Positions 25,452 through 35,813 of a stretch of 64,000 bases of DNA are shown piece by piece; position 1 is the first letter of the stretch; each line of letters begins with the position of its first letter. A program made the position numbers and the translations under genes. Under the pieces are notes generated by a model. The model saw nothing but the letters and a program-made list of their open reading frames with translations, did not search any database and had not been told where the DNA came from. The stretch is taken from positions 1,116,001 to 1,180,000 of the forward strand of contig NZ_CP036402.1 in the NCBI RefSeq assembly GCF_004322855.1. The letters run 5' to 3'. This DNA is from Egibacter rhizosphaerae. Lineage in GTDB: Bacteria; Actinomycetota; Nitriliruptoria; Euzebyales; Egibacteraceae.

Positions 25452-26666
25452 GTGAATGCGCCGCAGCGTCTGGCCCGTGACGTCGTCGCCGCGCTTGCGG
25501 CGGTCCTGCTCGCGCGGCTCGCGATCAACGGCGGGGTCCGGGTCGTATACCCGTTCCTCCCCGAGATCGCACGCGGGCTCGGGGTGTCCCTCGCGGTCGT
25601 CTCCGGCCTCGTGGCCCTGCGCTCGCTCGTGGGCATCGCCGCCCCCGCTGTGGCACGGATCACCGAGTCCCTCGGCCGCCGCAACGTCATGCTCGTCGGG
25701 CTCGGCACGGCGTTCGTGGGGGCGCTGCTCGTGGTCGCCGCCCCGCTGGCGGGCGAGTCGCCCCTGTTCGGGCCCCTCGCCCTGGCGGCGGCCGGGTTCG
25801 TGGCCGCCGGCGCGGCGAAGCCGCTCTTCGACGTGCCGATGCAGGGCTGGTTCGGGGCGCGCGTGCCCTACGCACAGCGCGGCCGGGTGCTCGGCATCAC
25901 CGAGCTGACGTGGGCACTGTCGCTGCTCGCCACCGTCCCTCTGGCCGGCGTGCTGATCCCCCGCTTCGGGTGGCAGAGCGCCTTCGTGATCGTGGCGACC
26001 CTCGCCGTCACCGGTCTGCTGGCGGTCCGCCTCCTGCTCGCCCCCGATCGGCCGAAGGAGCGCTCGCCCCGACCTCTGCGCCTCACGTCCACCCGCGTGC
26101 GCATGCTCGTGGTGATCCTCGCCTACAGCGTCGCCGCCGAGCTCATGTTCGTCGTCTACGGAGCGTGGCTCGAGGACGACCTCGGGCTGTCGGTCACCGC
26201 CATCGGCGTGTTCACCATCGTCGTGGTCGTGAGCGAGCTCGTCGGCGAGGGCGGAGTCGTCGGGTTCGCGGATCGGCTCGGGCCCAGGCGCACGATCCTG
26301 CTCGGGCTGCTAGTGAGCGGCATCGCCTACGCGAGCCTCGGTGCCGTGGGAGGGTCGCTCGTCGCCGGTGTCGCCGTGGTCGTCGTCTGGTTCGTCGGCT
26401 TCGAGGTCACGATCACCGCGACGATCCCGCTCGTGTCCGAACTCGCCGCAGAGTCGAGGGACCGGCTGCTCTCGCTCATGGTGTCGACCATCGCGTTGGC
26501 GCGCGGCATCGGGGCACTGCTGGGGCCGCCGCTGTACGAGCTGGGCGGGATCGCCGCATCGGGACTCGCCGCGGCCGCGCTGGTCGCGGCCGCGGGAGCG
26601 CTGCTCACAGGCGTCGCGGAGCCCGCACGCACGAGGACTCCGGGCCGCCACAGCGGGTCGGTCTAA
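25452..26666 (+). CDS. Major facilitator superfamily transporter
   Basis: A 404-residue inner-membrane transporter with about 12 hydrophobic helices. Between helices 2 and 3 lies the MFS loop (RITESLGRRNVMLVGLG), and a comparable loop appears in the second half (FADRLGPRRTILLGLL). Helix 4 continues with GAAKPLFDVPMQGWFGARVP. The protein looks like a small-molecule efflux or sugar exporter, but the substrate cannot be inferred. The GTG at 25452 is preceded by TAGGCT at 8 bases and lacks a ribosome site, so the mRNA is probably leaderless. The final stop codon overlaps that of the convergent 2-hydroxyacid dehydrogenase gene. Confidence 0.85.
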   Translation: MNAPQRLARDVVAALAAVLLARLAINGGVRVVYPFLPEIARGLGVSLAVVSGLVALRSLVGIAAPAVARITESLGRRNVMLVGLGTAFVGALLVVAAPLAGESPLFGPLALAAAGFVAAGAAKPLFDVPMQGWFGARVPYAQRGRVLGITELTWALSLLATVPLAGVLIPRFGWQSAFVIVATLAVTGLLAVRLLLAPDRPKERSPRPLRLTSTRVRMLVVILAYSVAAELMFVVYGAWLEDDLGLSVTAIGVFTIVVVVSELVGEGGVVGFADRLGPRRTILLGLLVSGIAYASLGAVGGSLVAGVAVVVVWFVGFEVTITATIPLVSELAAESRDRLLSLMVSTIALARGIGALLGPPLYELGGIAASGLAAAALVAAAGALLTGVAEPARTRTPGRHSGSV

Positions 26667-27583
26667 TAGCCGAGTCGCGGGTCCACGTACCCGATCAGGT
26701 CACGACCCTCGCCGTAGCGCCGCACGTTCTCCTCGATGCGCGCGGCCAGGAGCGGTTGGGCCATGTCCTCGGTGTTCGCGATGTGGGGGGTGATGAGGCA
26801 GTTCGGCAACGACCAGAGGGGGTGACCGTCCGGTAGCGGCTCGGGCTCGGTGACGTCCAGCGCCGCACCGCCGATCGTGTCGTCCCGGAGCGCCTCGAGG
26901 AGTTCCTCGGTCACGACGTGGCCACCGCGCGCGACGTTGACGAGCCAGGCGTGCGGCTCCATCAGCTCGAGCTCGACCTGCCCCACGAGGCTGCGCGTCT
27001 CGGGTGTCAGCGCGAGCGCCAGAACCACCAGATCCGCGCCCTTCAGGGCCTCGTACCGCCGCTCGAAGTCGAGCACTCGGTCGACGCCCTCGATCTCCTG
27101 CGCGTGACGTCGGACGACCGTGATGTGGCACTCGAACGGCCGCAGCAGTCGCACCAGATGTTCGGTGACCCCGCCACCCCCGAAGATCGTCACCCGACCA
27201 CGGACGAGGCTGATCCCGGCTTCTCCGCTCCACCCCTCGGCGCGAGCGTAGCGCTGCAGCTCGCGCAATCCGGCGAGGCCGAGGGCGAGCGCGTGCTCCG
27301 CGACCGGTTCGGCGTAGACGCCCTTCCCGCACGTCCAGACGTGGTCGTCGTCGAAGACGCCCGCCGCGGCATAGGGCTCCACCCCGGCCCACGGGAGCTG
27401 CACCCAGCGGATGTCGGGGTATCGGGCGAGCAGGTCGGTCAGGCCCTCGGGATCCGCGACATCGGTCCAGACAAGGGCCTCAGCGTCGACCGGGTCGACG
27501 AGCTCGCCACCGCCCCGACGGACCGCCTCGCGGACATAGTCGCGCGTCCCGACCGGGGCGACCGCCACGCGGGGCCCGCCCAT
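26663..27583 (-). CDS. D-isomer specific 2-hydroxyacid dehydrogenase family protein
   Basis: A 306-residue NAD(P)-dependent oxidoreductase of the D-2-hydroxyacid dehydrogenase family. The dinucleotide-binding loop is IFGGGGVTEHLVRLLRPF; the catalytic triad is visible as Arg in NVARGGHVVTEELL, Glu in DVTEPEPLPDGHPLW and His in LITPHIANTEDM. The N-terminal domain is diverged (VQLPWAGVEPYAAAG), as in glyoxylate/hydroxypyruvate reductase-like proteins. It lies just downstream of serA in the same direction but has its own strong ribosome site (AAGGAGGG about 4 bases before the ATG at 27583). The substrate is unknown; replacement of the damaged serA activity is unlikely on sequence grounds because it lacks the serine-binding domains. 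Confidence 0.85.
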   Translation of the reverse strand: MGGPRVAVAPVGTRDYVREAVRRGGGELVDPVDAEALVWTDVADPEGLTDLLARYPDIRWVQLPWAGVEPYAAAGVFDDDHVWTCGKGVYAEPVAEHALALGLAGLRELQRYARAEGWSGEAGISLVRGRVTIFGGGGVTEHLVRLLRPFECHITVVRRHAQEIEGVDRVLDFERRYEALKGADLVVLALALTPETRSLVGQVELELMEPHAWLVNVARGGHVVTEELLEALRDDTIGGAALDVTEPEPLPDGHPLWSLPNCLITPHIANTEDMAQPLLAARIEENVRRYGEGRDLIGYVDPRLGY

Positions 27584-27686
27584 GGTTCCCTCCTTGTACC
27601 GCACGTCCAAACGCGTCCGGCGTGAGGCGATCAGCGCCTCGGAGGCCTGCACCCTATCGGACCCCGCGAGCGGACCCGCGCACCGA

Positions 27687-29269
27687 TCAGGTGAGTCCGT
27701 GGCTCTCCAGGTCGATCTGGCGGGCGGTGGTGGCGCCGATCTCGCGCGCGATCGCATCCACGGTGTCGCGCGGGATGGTCGAATCGACGGTCATCGCGAT
27801 CAGCGCCTCGCCACCGGCGTCGTGGCGTCCGACCTGCATGGACGCGATGTTGACCCCGGCCTCGCCCAGGCGACTGCCGATCAGCCCGACGATCCCCGGG
27901 CGATCCGAGTACGAGAAGAACACCATGTGGTCCGCGGGGTCCATGTCCACGTCGAAGCCCATGACCTCGACGATGCGCTCACGGTTCCCGGTCCCCACCA
28001 ACGTGCCGGCCACGTGCACGCCCCCGGCGCTGAGGCGGACGAGCGACACGAAGTCCTGCGTCTCACGGGTGGCCAGCGTGGAGACCTTGAGCCCGCGCTC
28101 CTCCGCCAGCAGCGGGGCGTTCACGAACGTGACCGGCTCGCCCGAGACGTCGGTGAGCAGGCCCCGCAGCGCGGACAGCGTCAGCGCCTGGGTGTCCTCG
28201 TCGGCGAGCTTGCCCCGGTACTCGATCGTGATCTCGTTCGCCGCGCCCGCGTGCAGCGCCGTGAAGGTGCGACCGAGCTTCTCGGTGAGCGTCATGAACG
28301 GCTTGACCGCTTCGGGGATGCCGGAGGAGACCTGCACGTTGACCGCACTGGGCACGTAGTCACCCGCCAGCGCGAGGCGCACAGCCTCCGCGACCATCGT
28401 GCCGGCCTTGTCCTGGGCCTCCTCGGTGGACGCCCCCAGATGCGGGGTCACCACGATGTTGTCGAGCTCGAAGAGCGGGCTCTCCGTGGTCGGCTCGGTC
28501 TCGAAGACGTCCAGTGCCGCGCCGGCGATCCAGCCCTGGCTGAGCGCCCGGTGCAACGCCTGCTCGTCGACGATCCCCCGCGCGACGTGTTGACGACGAG
28601 GGCCGTCGGCTTCATCGCGCGCAGCTCGTCCTCGCCGATCGCGCCGACCGTGTCAGCCGTCTTCGGCAGGTGCACCGTGAGGACGTCCGCGGTGCGGCAG
28701 AGTTCGGGGATCGTGGGGACGAGCTCGACGCCCATCTGAGCCGCGCGCTCCTGCGACACGTACGGGTCATAGGCCATGAGGCGCATACCGAACGAGGCGC
28801 AGCGCTGCGCCACGAGCGCACCGACGCGCCCGAGCCCCAGCACACCGAGCGTCTTGCCGTGCAGCTCGGTCCCGCTGAAGGCGCTGCGGTTCCACTCGCC
28901 GGCCGTCAGGCTCGCGTGGGCCGGCGGGACCCTCCGCGCGAGCGACAGCAGGAGCGCGACCGCGTGCTCAGCGGCGCTGATCACGTTCGACTGGGGCGCG
29001 TTGCAGACGATCACGCCCTTCTCGGTCGCCGCGTTCACGTCCACGTTGTCGAGACCGATGCCCGCCCGGGCGATCACCTTCAGGTTGTCCGCGGCGGCGA
29101 TCACATCGGCATCGATCGTGGTCGACGAACGCACGACCACCGCGTCGTACTCGCCGATCGCGTCGACGAGCTCCTCCTTGGACAGGCCGGTGCGGACGTG
29201 CGTGTCGAAGTGCTCGGCGAGCTCTTCGACGCCGGATTCACTGAGCTTGTCCGCGACGAGCACGCGCAT
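27687..29269 (-). pseudogene. serA: D-3-phosphoglycerate dehydrogenase, one-base frameshift
   Basis: The frame starting at ATG 29269 encodes the NAD-binding and catalytic domains (GVLGLGRVGALVAQRCASFG, KPTALVVNTSRGG) but shifts at the run of five G on the minus strand (28575-28579). The correct continuation GIVDEQALHRALSQGWIAGA lies in the next frame, which runs to TGA at 27687 and carries DVFETEPTTESPLFELDNIV, the intervening domain and the C-terminal ACT domain (RPGIVGLIGSRLGEAGVNIA). One extra G restores a normal protein of 527 residues. Both halves are otherwise undamaged, which suggests either a very recent mutation or a base-calling error in the homopolymer. Serine synthesis normally needs this enzyme. 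The upstream fragment alone would end at 28448 after 31 wrong residues. Confidence 0.9.
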
Positions 29270-29354
29270 GATCTACAACTCCCTGGGTCGAGCGGTCACC
29301 GGGCGTCGAGCCTCGGCAGCCCCATCGGTTCGCGTGGCGTGTGGGGGTGCCTCA

Positions 29355-29384
29355 ACCGTAGCCCGCTTGTGCGCGCACTCACAA
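29355..29384 (-). promoter_or_regulatory. Candidate serA promoter
   Basis: On the minus strand TTGTGA (29379-29384), an 18-base spacer and TACGGT (29355-29360) form a fair sigma-70 promoter, about 86 bases before the serA ATG. CTCAC-AAA-GTGAG (29378-29390) forms an inverted repeat over the -35. The 195-base gap 29270-29464 contains no gene I can support. Confidence 0.45.
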
Positions 29385-29464
29385 AGTGAGGGGCTGGCCA
29401 GCGAGAACGACCCCGCCGCTCCGATCACGACACCCGTGACCACCCCGGACCGGGAACGGCCGTC

Positions 29465-30661
29465 TCACCCGCGGGCGACGGCAGCGGCCAACGCCTCCCG
29501 AAAGCGTGCCACGTCCTCGTCGGTGGTGTGCAGGTGCGGCGCCACCCGCACCGCCGCGCCCCGCACCGAGACGTGCACCGCGTGATCGGCGAGCGACGCG
29601 GCCAGCCCTTCGGTCCCGATGCCACCGGGCAGGCTGAGTCCGAGCATGTGCGAGGAGCGCGCCGCGACCGGGGGTGGCGTCGCGCCGACCGTCGAGGCGG
29701 CCGCGGCCAGCTCGTGGGTGCGGGCCGCGAGCGTTGCCTCGATCCGTTCAACGCCCCAGTCCAGGAGACGCTCCATCGCGGCGACCGCCATCGGCACCAG
29801 CGTGAAGTTCGCCGTCTCGCCGACGTCGTAGCGGCGCGCTCCGGGGCGCAGGTCGTCGCGGTACTCGGCAACGCGCGCGAAGTCGTCGCTGCCCTCGCGG
29901 GCCATCCAGGAGGCCTCCAGCGGACGGCCCTCCCGACGCTGCGGCGCCGCCCAGAGGATCCCGAGGCTGTACGGCCCGAGCAGCCACTTGTAGCAAGCCG
30001 CGACGAGGAAATCCGGCTCGGCTTCTGCGAGGGGCAGGCTGACGGCGCCGAGCGCCTGGGTCGCATCGACGACGAGCGCCGCACCGACCGCACGCGCGGC
30101 AGCCCCCACGCGGGCGAGGTCCACGCGAGTGCCGTCGGTCCAGTGAACAGGTGGCACGGCCACGACGTCGGTGCGTTCGTCGATCGCCCGCTCGACCGCG
30201 CCCGCCCAGTCGTCGTCGGAGGGACGCGCCACGGTGACGACCCGTCCCCCCACGTCGGTCGCGAGTTCGCGCCACGGGTAGACGTTCGAGGGGAACTGCT
30301 CCTCCAGCACGATGACCGTCCGGCCGGCTCCGAGGCCGACGTTGCGCGCGGCCGTCGTGATCCCGTAGGAGACGGACGGCACGAGCGCCACCCCCTCGGC
30401 GGTCGCTCCCTCGAGCCCGCTGCGTTCGAGCAGCTCGGCGGTACGGGCGCGCAGCCGCTCGACCTCGGAGAAGAAGTCCTCGGGGCGGATGCGCCACGGG
30501 GCCGCGCGGCGCTCGATCGCCGCATGGCCCGCGGCCGCGACATCGCGCAGGAGCGGGCCGATGTAGGCCGTGTTGAGGTAGGCGACGTCGTCGGCCAACT
30601 CGAAGGCGTCCCGCTGCGGATCCAGTGGCGTGGCCCGCGTGCCCGTCCGAGACTCCGCCAC
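29465..30661 (-). CDS. Class V aminotransferase family PLP enzyme
   Basis: A 398-residue fold-type I PLP enzyme of aminotransferase class V. The early YLNTAYIGPLLRDVAAAGHA, the phosphate-binding SVSYGITTAARN, the aspartate in LVVDATQALGAVSLPLAE and the PLP lysine in FLVAACYKWLLGPYSLGI all fit; the pattern resembles isopenicillin N epimerase and cysteine desulfurase-like proteins more than SerC. The activity is unknown. Its GTG start at 30661 lies 4 bases after the ilvC stop, with GAGGAC as ribosome site, so it is the last gene of the ilvBNC transcript and translationally linked to ilvC. This location suggests a role in branched-chain or related amino acid metabolism, but the sequence does not identify the amino donor or acceptor. 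Confidence 0.8.
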   Translation of the reverse strand: MAESRTGTRATPLDPQRDAFELADDVAYLNTAYIGPLLRDVAAAGHAAIERRAAPWRIRPEDFFSEVERLRARTAELLERSGLEGATAEGVALVPSVSYGITTAARNVGLGAGRTVIVLEEQFPSNVYPWRELATDVGGRVVTVARPSDDDWAGAVERAIDERTDVVAVPPVHWTDGTRVDLARVGAAARAVGAALVVDATQALGAVSLPLAEAEPDFLVAACYKWLLGPYSLGILWAAPQRREGRPLEASWMAREGSDDFARVAEYRDDLRPGARRYDVGETANFTLVPMAVAAMERLLDWGVERIEATLAARTHELAAAASTVGATPPPVAARSSHMLGLSLPGGIGTEGLAASLADHAVHVSVRGAAVRVAPHLHTTDEDVARFREALAAAVARG

Positions 30662-30665
30662 GCGA

Positions 30666-31670
<1,005 letters not shown>

Positions 31671-31818
31671 GGGACACTCCTCGGTTCGGGGGTCTGGAAC
31701 GGGGGCTGTGGGGGCTGTGACCGGTCGGGTCCACCGGAGCGGGCGCGCGGGCGGGCGCACCGCCCACGTCGACGGTCACCGGCCCGGAGCAGGACGCAGC
31801 CTACTGGGGTGCGGCGAG

Positions 31819-32343
31819 CTAGGCGCTGCGCTCGAGGCGCAGTGCACGCCCTTCGGTGATGCTCTTGGATCCCCGCCCGACGGCGATCATGCCGCTGCGC
31901 ACCAACTCGCGGATGCCGTACGGGGTGAGCATGCGCACCAGCGCTTCGAGCTTGTCGGTCGCCCCCGTCGCTTCGAGCGTGATCGCGTCGATGTCGACGT
32001 CGACGATCCGGGCGCGGAACACCTCGGCGAGCTCCTTGACCTCGCCGCGCTTGTCCCCCTCGCACGCCACCTTGATGAGCCAGAGTTCCCGGGTCACCGC
32101 GTCGTCGGGTTCGAGCTCGACGATCTTGAGGACGTTCACCAGCTTGTTGAGCTGCTTGGTGACCTGCTCGAGCGACTGGCTGGCCGCGTCGACAACGATC
32201 GTCATGCGGCTCACCTCGTCGACCTCGGTCGGGCCGACCGCGAGCGACTCGATGTTGAACCCGCGTCGGCTGAACAGGCCGGAGACGCGCGAGAGCACTC
32301 CGGGCTTGTTCTCGACCAGGACCGAGAGCGTGACCTTCGACAC
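31819..32343 (-). CDS. ilvN: Acetolactate synthase small (regulatory) subunit
   Basis: A 174-residue subunit that binds valine and activates the catalytic subunit. The N-terminal ACT domain is VTLSVLVENKPGVLSRVSGL followed by FSRRGFNIESLAVGPTE; a linker with VTKQLNKLVNVLKIVEL and the C-terminal domain (RARIVDVDIDAITLEATGA) complete the family layout. The GTG at 32343 is the start that puts the ACT domain at the N-terminus; GGAGGT precedes it by about 4 bases. It follows ilvB by 80 bases, a gap with a large hairpin (32387-32425), and precedes ilvC. Confidence 0.95.
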   Translation of the reverse strand: MSKVTLSVLVENKPGVLSRVSGLFSRRGFNIESLAVGPTEVDEVSRMTIVVDAASQSLEQVTKQLNKLVNVLKIVELEPDDAVTRELWLIKVACEGDKRGEVKELAEVFRARIVDVDIDAITLEATGATDKLEALVRMLTPYGIRELVRSGMIAVGRGSKSITEGRALRLERSA

Positions 32344-32386
32344 GGTGACCTCCGGGAAGCGTCGGGTGGGCAGCGGAACGGCGACG

Positions 32387-32425
32387 GACCGCCCACCGCC
32401 CGTGGGGATGGGCGGGTGGGCGGTC
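32387..32425 (-). repeat. Large hairpin between ilvB and ilvN
   Basis: GACCGCCCAC and GTGGGCGGTC form a perfect 10-bp outer stem, with CGCCC/GGGCG extending it inside. It starts within the ilvB stop codon and ends about 43 bases before the ilvN start. Without a T-run it is more likely an mRNA-stability or partial-readthrough element than a full terminator, because ilvN must still be expressed. Confidence 0.55.
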
Positions 32426-34235
32426 AGACGACGTTCTCGCCCTCGCGCAGATGCTCGGGGATCTCGGATCGGGTGGGCTCGCCGCCGGGTTCCCCGGCAC
32501 CGCCGGCGGGCCCGCCGCCGACCTGGGCGTACCACTGCTCGGCGGACTCGATGATGTCGTCGTTGCTCGCGCCGGCCGGCACCATGGGGAAGACCTTCTC
32601 GGTGATGTCACACCGGAAGTCCACGATGATGGGCGAGTCGGTGACCGCGAAGGCCTTGTCGAGTGTCGCGGCGACGTCGGCGGGATCATCGCAACGGAAT
32701 CCCGGACACCCGAAGGCGTCCGCGAGCTTGGTGAGGTCCGGCACCTCGAAACCGAGGTCGATCTGGCTGAACCGCTCGTCGTAGAAGAGTTCCTGCCACT
32801 GCCGGACCATGCCGAGGCTGCCGTTGTTGATGACGCAGAAGACCACCGGGATGTTCTCGGTCTTCGCGGTCGCGAGCTCCTGCAGCGTCATCTGGAAGCT
32901 GCCGTCGCCGTCGATGGCCACGACCCGATCCCCGGGACGGCCGGCCTTCGCGCCGATCGCCGCCGGCACGCAGAAGCCCATCGTTCCGAGCCCTCCCGAG
33001 TTGATCCAGCTGCGGGGCTGCTCGTAATCGATGAGCTGCGCCGCCCACATCTGATGCTGGCCGACGCCGGTGACGACGACGCCGCCGCCCTCGGCGTTCA
33101 GGCGCTCACCGATCGCCGCGATCGCGGTCTGCGGCTTGAGCGGCCCCTCCTCGGGTTGCTCGCGGCGCAGCGGGTGCTGGGTCTGCCAGGTGCGCAGGGT
33201 CTCCCACCACGGGCCGCGGTCGACGCCGGCGCGCTCGCCGTCGAGCGCCTCCAGCAGCTGCTCGGCCACCACGCGACAATCGCCGACGATCGGGACGTCC
33301 ACCATGCGGTTCTTGCCGATCTCGGCCGGATCGATGTCCACGTGCACGATCCGAGCGTCCGGGGCGAACGCGTCGAGGCGGCCGGTGACCCGATCGTCGA
33401 AACGCGACCCCAGAGCGACGAGCAGGTCGGACTTCTGCATCGCCGTCACGGCCGTCCAGTGGCCGTGCATCCCGGGCATGCCGAGATGGTTGGGGTGGCT
33501 GTCGGGCATCGCGCCGCGTGCCATGAGGGTCGTCACGACGGGGATCTCGAGGCGCTCGGACAGCTCGCGCAACGCCTCGTGGCCGCCGGCCTTGACGATC
33601 CCACCACCGACGTAGAGGACCGGACGCTCCGCGGACCGCATCAGGCGGGCGGCCTCGCGGACCATCTTCGAGTGCCCGCGCGTGGTCGGCTTGTAGCCGG
33701 GCAGCTGCAGCCGCTCCGCGGGTTCATAGTCGAACGTCGCGTTGAGGACGTCCTTGGGCAGGTCCACGAGCACCGGGCCCGGACGACCCGTGGAGGCGAT
33801 GTGGAACGCTTCGCGGATGGCGCCGGCGATGCGGTGCGGGTCGGTGACCATCTCGTTGTGCTTGGTGATCGGCATCGTGATGCCGGTGATGTCCGCCTCC
33901 TGGAAGGCGTCGCCACCGACGGCACCGGTCGGCACCTGGCCCGTGATCGCCACGACGGGGATCGAGTCCATGTAGGCGTCGGCGAGGGCGGTCACCAGGT
34001 TCGTGCCACCCGGGCCGCTGGTCGCCATGCACACGCCGACCCGTCCGGTGGCGTGCGCGTACCCCTCGGCCATGTGCCCGGCGCCCTGCTCGTGGCGCGC
34101 GAGCATGTGGCGGATCGACGAGTCGATCATCGGGTCGTACGCCGGAAGGATCGCCCCGCCCGGATGGCCGAACATCACCTCGACGCCCTCGTTCTCGAGG
34201 GCCTTCAGAACCGCTTTCGCGCCGGTCATCTCCAT
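32424..34235 (-). CDS. ilvB: Acetolactate synthase large (catalytic) subunit
   Basis: A 603-residue thiamine diphosphate enzyme that makes acetolactate or acetohydroxybutyrate, the first common step of branched-chain synthesis. Landmarks are [19 protein letters not shown] with the catalytic Glu-region following, [40 protein letters not shown], and the thiamine motif with [20 protein letters not shown] and [20 protein letters not shown]. The length equals the usual 600 residues. The ATG at 34235 follows GAGGGA by about 5 bases. A leader peptide rich in Val, Leu and Ile and an intrinsic terminator lie directly upstream, so expression is probably controlled by attenuation. ilvN, ilvC and the aminotransferase gene follow in one direction. 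Confidence 0.97.
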   Translation of the reverse strand: MEMTGAKAVLKALENEGVEVMFGHPGGAILPAYDPMIDSSIRHMLARHEQGAGHMAEGYAHATGRVGVCMATSGPGGTNLVTALADAYMDSIPVVAITGQVPTGAVGGDAFQEADITGITMPITKHNEMVTDPHRIAGAIREAFHIASTGRPGPVLVDLPKDVLNATFDYEPAERLQLPGYKPTTRGHSKMVREAARLMRSAERPVLYVGGGIVKAGGHEALRELSERLEIPVVTTLMARGAMPDSHPNHLGMPGMHGHWTAVTAMQKSDLLVALGSRFDDRVTGRLDAFAPDARIVHVDIDPAEIGKNRMVDVPIVGDCRVVAEQLLEALDGERAGVDRGPWWETLRTWQTQHPLRREQPEEGPLKPQTAIAAIGERLNAEGGGVVVTGVGQHQMWAAQLIDYEQPRSWINSGGLGTMGFCVPAAIGAKAGRPGDRVVAIDGDGSFQMTLQELATAKTENIPVVFCVINNGSLGMVRQWQELFYDERFSQIDLGFEVPDLTKLADAFGCPGFRCDDPADVAATLDKAFAVTDSPIIVDFRCDITEKVFPMVPAGASNDDIIESAEQWYAQVGGGPAGGAGEPGGEPTRSEIPEHLREGENVV

Positions 34236-34289
34236 GGTTCCCTCGGTGCTCGTGGTTCGGTGGCTGACGGTCGATCCGGTCCACTCACG

Positions 34290-34325
34290 AAAAAGACCCC
34301 CCGGCCGGTGTTCGGCTGAGAGGTC
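34290..34325 (-). terminator. Intrinsic terminator in the ilvB leader (attenuator)
   Basis: On the minus strand an 8-bp stem GACCTCTC/GGGGGGTC (with G-T pairs) continues after one mismatch as GCCG/CGGC around the loop AACAC, and is followed at once by TTTTT (34290-34294). This is a complete intrinsic terminator between the leader peptide stop and the ilvB start, as expected for attenuation. Confidence 0.8.
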
Positions 34326-34349
34326 CGCGTCCGGTTGCGAGCGTACGAG

Positions 34350-34424
34350 CTACCCGCCGACCAGACGCGGCCGGGGTACGAGAATGAGAACGCCGCGACG
34401 CAGCGCACACACCGCGTCACTCAT
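34350..34424 (-). CDS. Branched-chain leader peptide of the ilvB operon
   Basis: A 24-residue frame from ATG 34424 to TAG 34350. It contains the stretch GVLILV near the middle and LVGG at its end, so 9 of 24 residues are Val, Leu or Ile. GGAAGG lies about 7 bases before the ATG. It is followed by the terminator at 34290-34325 and then ilvB. This fits a leader peptide whose translation reports the supply of charged branched-chain tRNAs; actinobacterial ilvB leaders of this kind have been predicted before. The frame continues upstream of the ATG without meaning. Confidence 0.75.
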   Translation of the reverse strand: MSDAVCALRRGVLILVPRPRLVGG

Positions 34425-34546
34425 CAGCGCACCTTCCGGTCGTCGGTCCGGGACCCGGCGGGGGTCCGCAGCGGTGTCCGCCGCTCGCCCCGAACCCCGC
34501 AGGATCGGACCCGCAGGGGGTCGGGAATGCCTCCACCCTACACGCG

Positions 34547-34576
34547 AGTCTGGTCCGCCACCGCAGGCGCTGTCAA
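34547..34576 (-). promoter_or_regulatory. Candidate ilvB operon promoter
   Basis: On the minus strand TTGACA (34571-34576), an 18-base spacer and CAGACT (34547-34552). The -35 is perfect, the -10 is weaker; TAGGGT at 34535-34540 is another possible -10 but spaced too far. Initiation here would give about 115 bases before the leader peptide. The rest of the 449-base gap 34425-34873 holds the psuG promoter on the other strand and no gene I can support. Confidence 0.45.
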
Positions 34577-34801
34577 CCGTCCGGGGAGCGCGCCCTCCGA
34601 TCGACCGGGGTACCCCGACCGGGGGTGGTGACCCGGACAAGGTCCGACCGCAGTGTTGGGAATTCGCCGGGAAATCTTGCTCCGACGCTGTTCCCGACCA
34701 GCCGACTGGGGCAGAATCGGGATTGCAACCTCAAGGCACCATGCGCGGGGCGGGTTCCCGCCCCCTCCCCGCGCAGACGGTGCACCCCCCTCCCCCTCCG
34801 A

Positions 34802-34830
34802 TTGCCATGGCGCTGGCGCCGGGCTAGCGT
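34802..34830 (+). promoter_or_regulatory. Candidate psuG promoter
   Basis: TTGCCA (34802-34807), a 17-base spacer and TAGCGT (34825-34830) form a good sigma-70 promoter, 43 bases before the psuG GTG, which has its own ribosome site AAGGGAGG. Confidence 0.55.
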
Positions 34831-34873
34831 CCTCGCGCGCACGCCCCTCGCGCCCACGTACAAGGGAGGTCCT

Positions 34874-35803
34874 GTGAACGACATCGTGCGCGGAGCGGCG
34901 GTGAGCGACGAGGTCGGTACCGCGCTCGCGGACGGCCAGCCGGTGGTCGCACTCGAGAGCACGCTTCTGGTCCACGGCCTGCCGCGTCCCGACAACGAGC
35001 GGATCGCCCACGAGTTGGCCGACGAGGTCCGAGCGGGCGGTGCGGTCCCGGCGACGATCGCGGTCCTCGGGGGGACGCTGCGCGTCGGCCTGACCGACAG
35101 CGAACTCGCCCACCTGGCTCGCTCCGAGGCGGTCAAGGCGTCGGTGCGGGAGCTGCCGCTCGCCGTCGCGGGCGGGATGGATGCGGCCACCACCGTCGGC
35201 AGCACCGCCCACGTCGCCGCGCGCGCGGGCATCGACGCCTTCGCCACGGGAGGGCTCGGCGGAGTCCATCGGGAGGCGAGGGACACCTGGGACGAGTCCG
35301 GCGACCTCGTCGCCCTCTCGCGCGCGGGCACCGTGGTCGTCTGCGCGGGGGTGAAGTCGATCCTCGACGTCGGAGCCACGCTCGAGCGACTGGAGACCTT
35401 CGGCGTGCCGGTCGTCGGCTATCGCACCCATTCCTTCCCCGGCTTCTACCTCACCGACTCCGGCCACGAGCTCGACTGGCGGCTGGACACGCCGGACGCG
35501 ATCGCGCGGGCGCGGCAGACGCAGGCCCTGCTCGACCTCGGCAGCCGCGCGCTGGTCGTCGCGCAGCCCTTGCCGCAGGACGAGCAGGTCGACCCCGTGC
35601 TGCACGATCAGGTCCTCGCGGACGCGCTCGCCGAGCTGCGTGATCGCGGAGTCCACGGCAAGGACGTCACGCCGTTCCTGCTCGAGCGGTTCCACGAGGC
35701 CACGGGCGGCGAGAGCCTGCGAGCGAACGTCGCGATCGTGCGGCGGAATGCCCGCCTGGCCGGGGAGATCGCCGCCGCGGCGAGTGCCCTGGCGCGCGGC
35801 TGA
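34874..35803 (+). CDS. psuG: Pseudouridine-5'-phosphate glycosidase
   Basis: A 309-residue enzyme that reversibly cleaves pseudouridine 5'-phosphate to uracil and ribose 5-phosphate. The family motifs are [20 protein letters not shown] near residue 25, [17 protein letters not shown] with the active-site lysine region following ([20 protein letters not shown]), [18 protein letters not shown] with the metal-binding residues, and [20 protein letters not shown] followed by [12 protein letters not shown]. The GTG at 34874 has AAGGGAGG 4 bases upstream. The kinase gene follows after 10 bases, making a complete pseudouridine degradation pair. Confidence 0.93.
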   Translation: MNDIVRGAAVSDEVGTALADGQPVVALESTLLVHGLPRPDNERIAHELADEVRAGGAVPATIAVLGGTLRVGLTDSELAHLARSEAVKASVRELPLAVAGGMDAATTVGSTAHVAARAGIDAFATGGLGGVHREARDTWDESGDLVALSRAGTVVVCAGVKSILDVGATLERLETFGVPVVGYRTHSFPGFYLTDSGHELDWRLDTPDAIARARQTQALLDLGSRALVVAQPLPQDEQVDPVLHDQVLADALAELRDRGVHGKDVTPFLLERFHEATGGESLRANVAIVRRNARLAGEIAAAASALARG

Positions 35804-35813
35804 GCACCCGGCC

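Noticed and set aside
29465-30661. Assignment of the class V aminotransferase as SerC because serA is nearby
   Set aside because: The sequence lacks the SerC pattern; the isopenicillin epimerase-like features fit better, and the gene is linked to ilvC, not serA.
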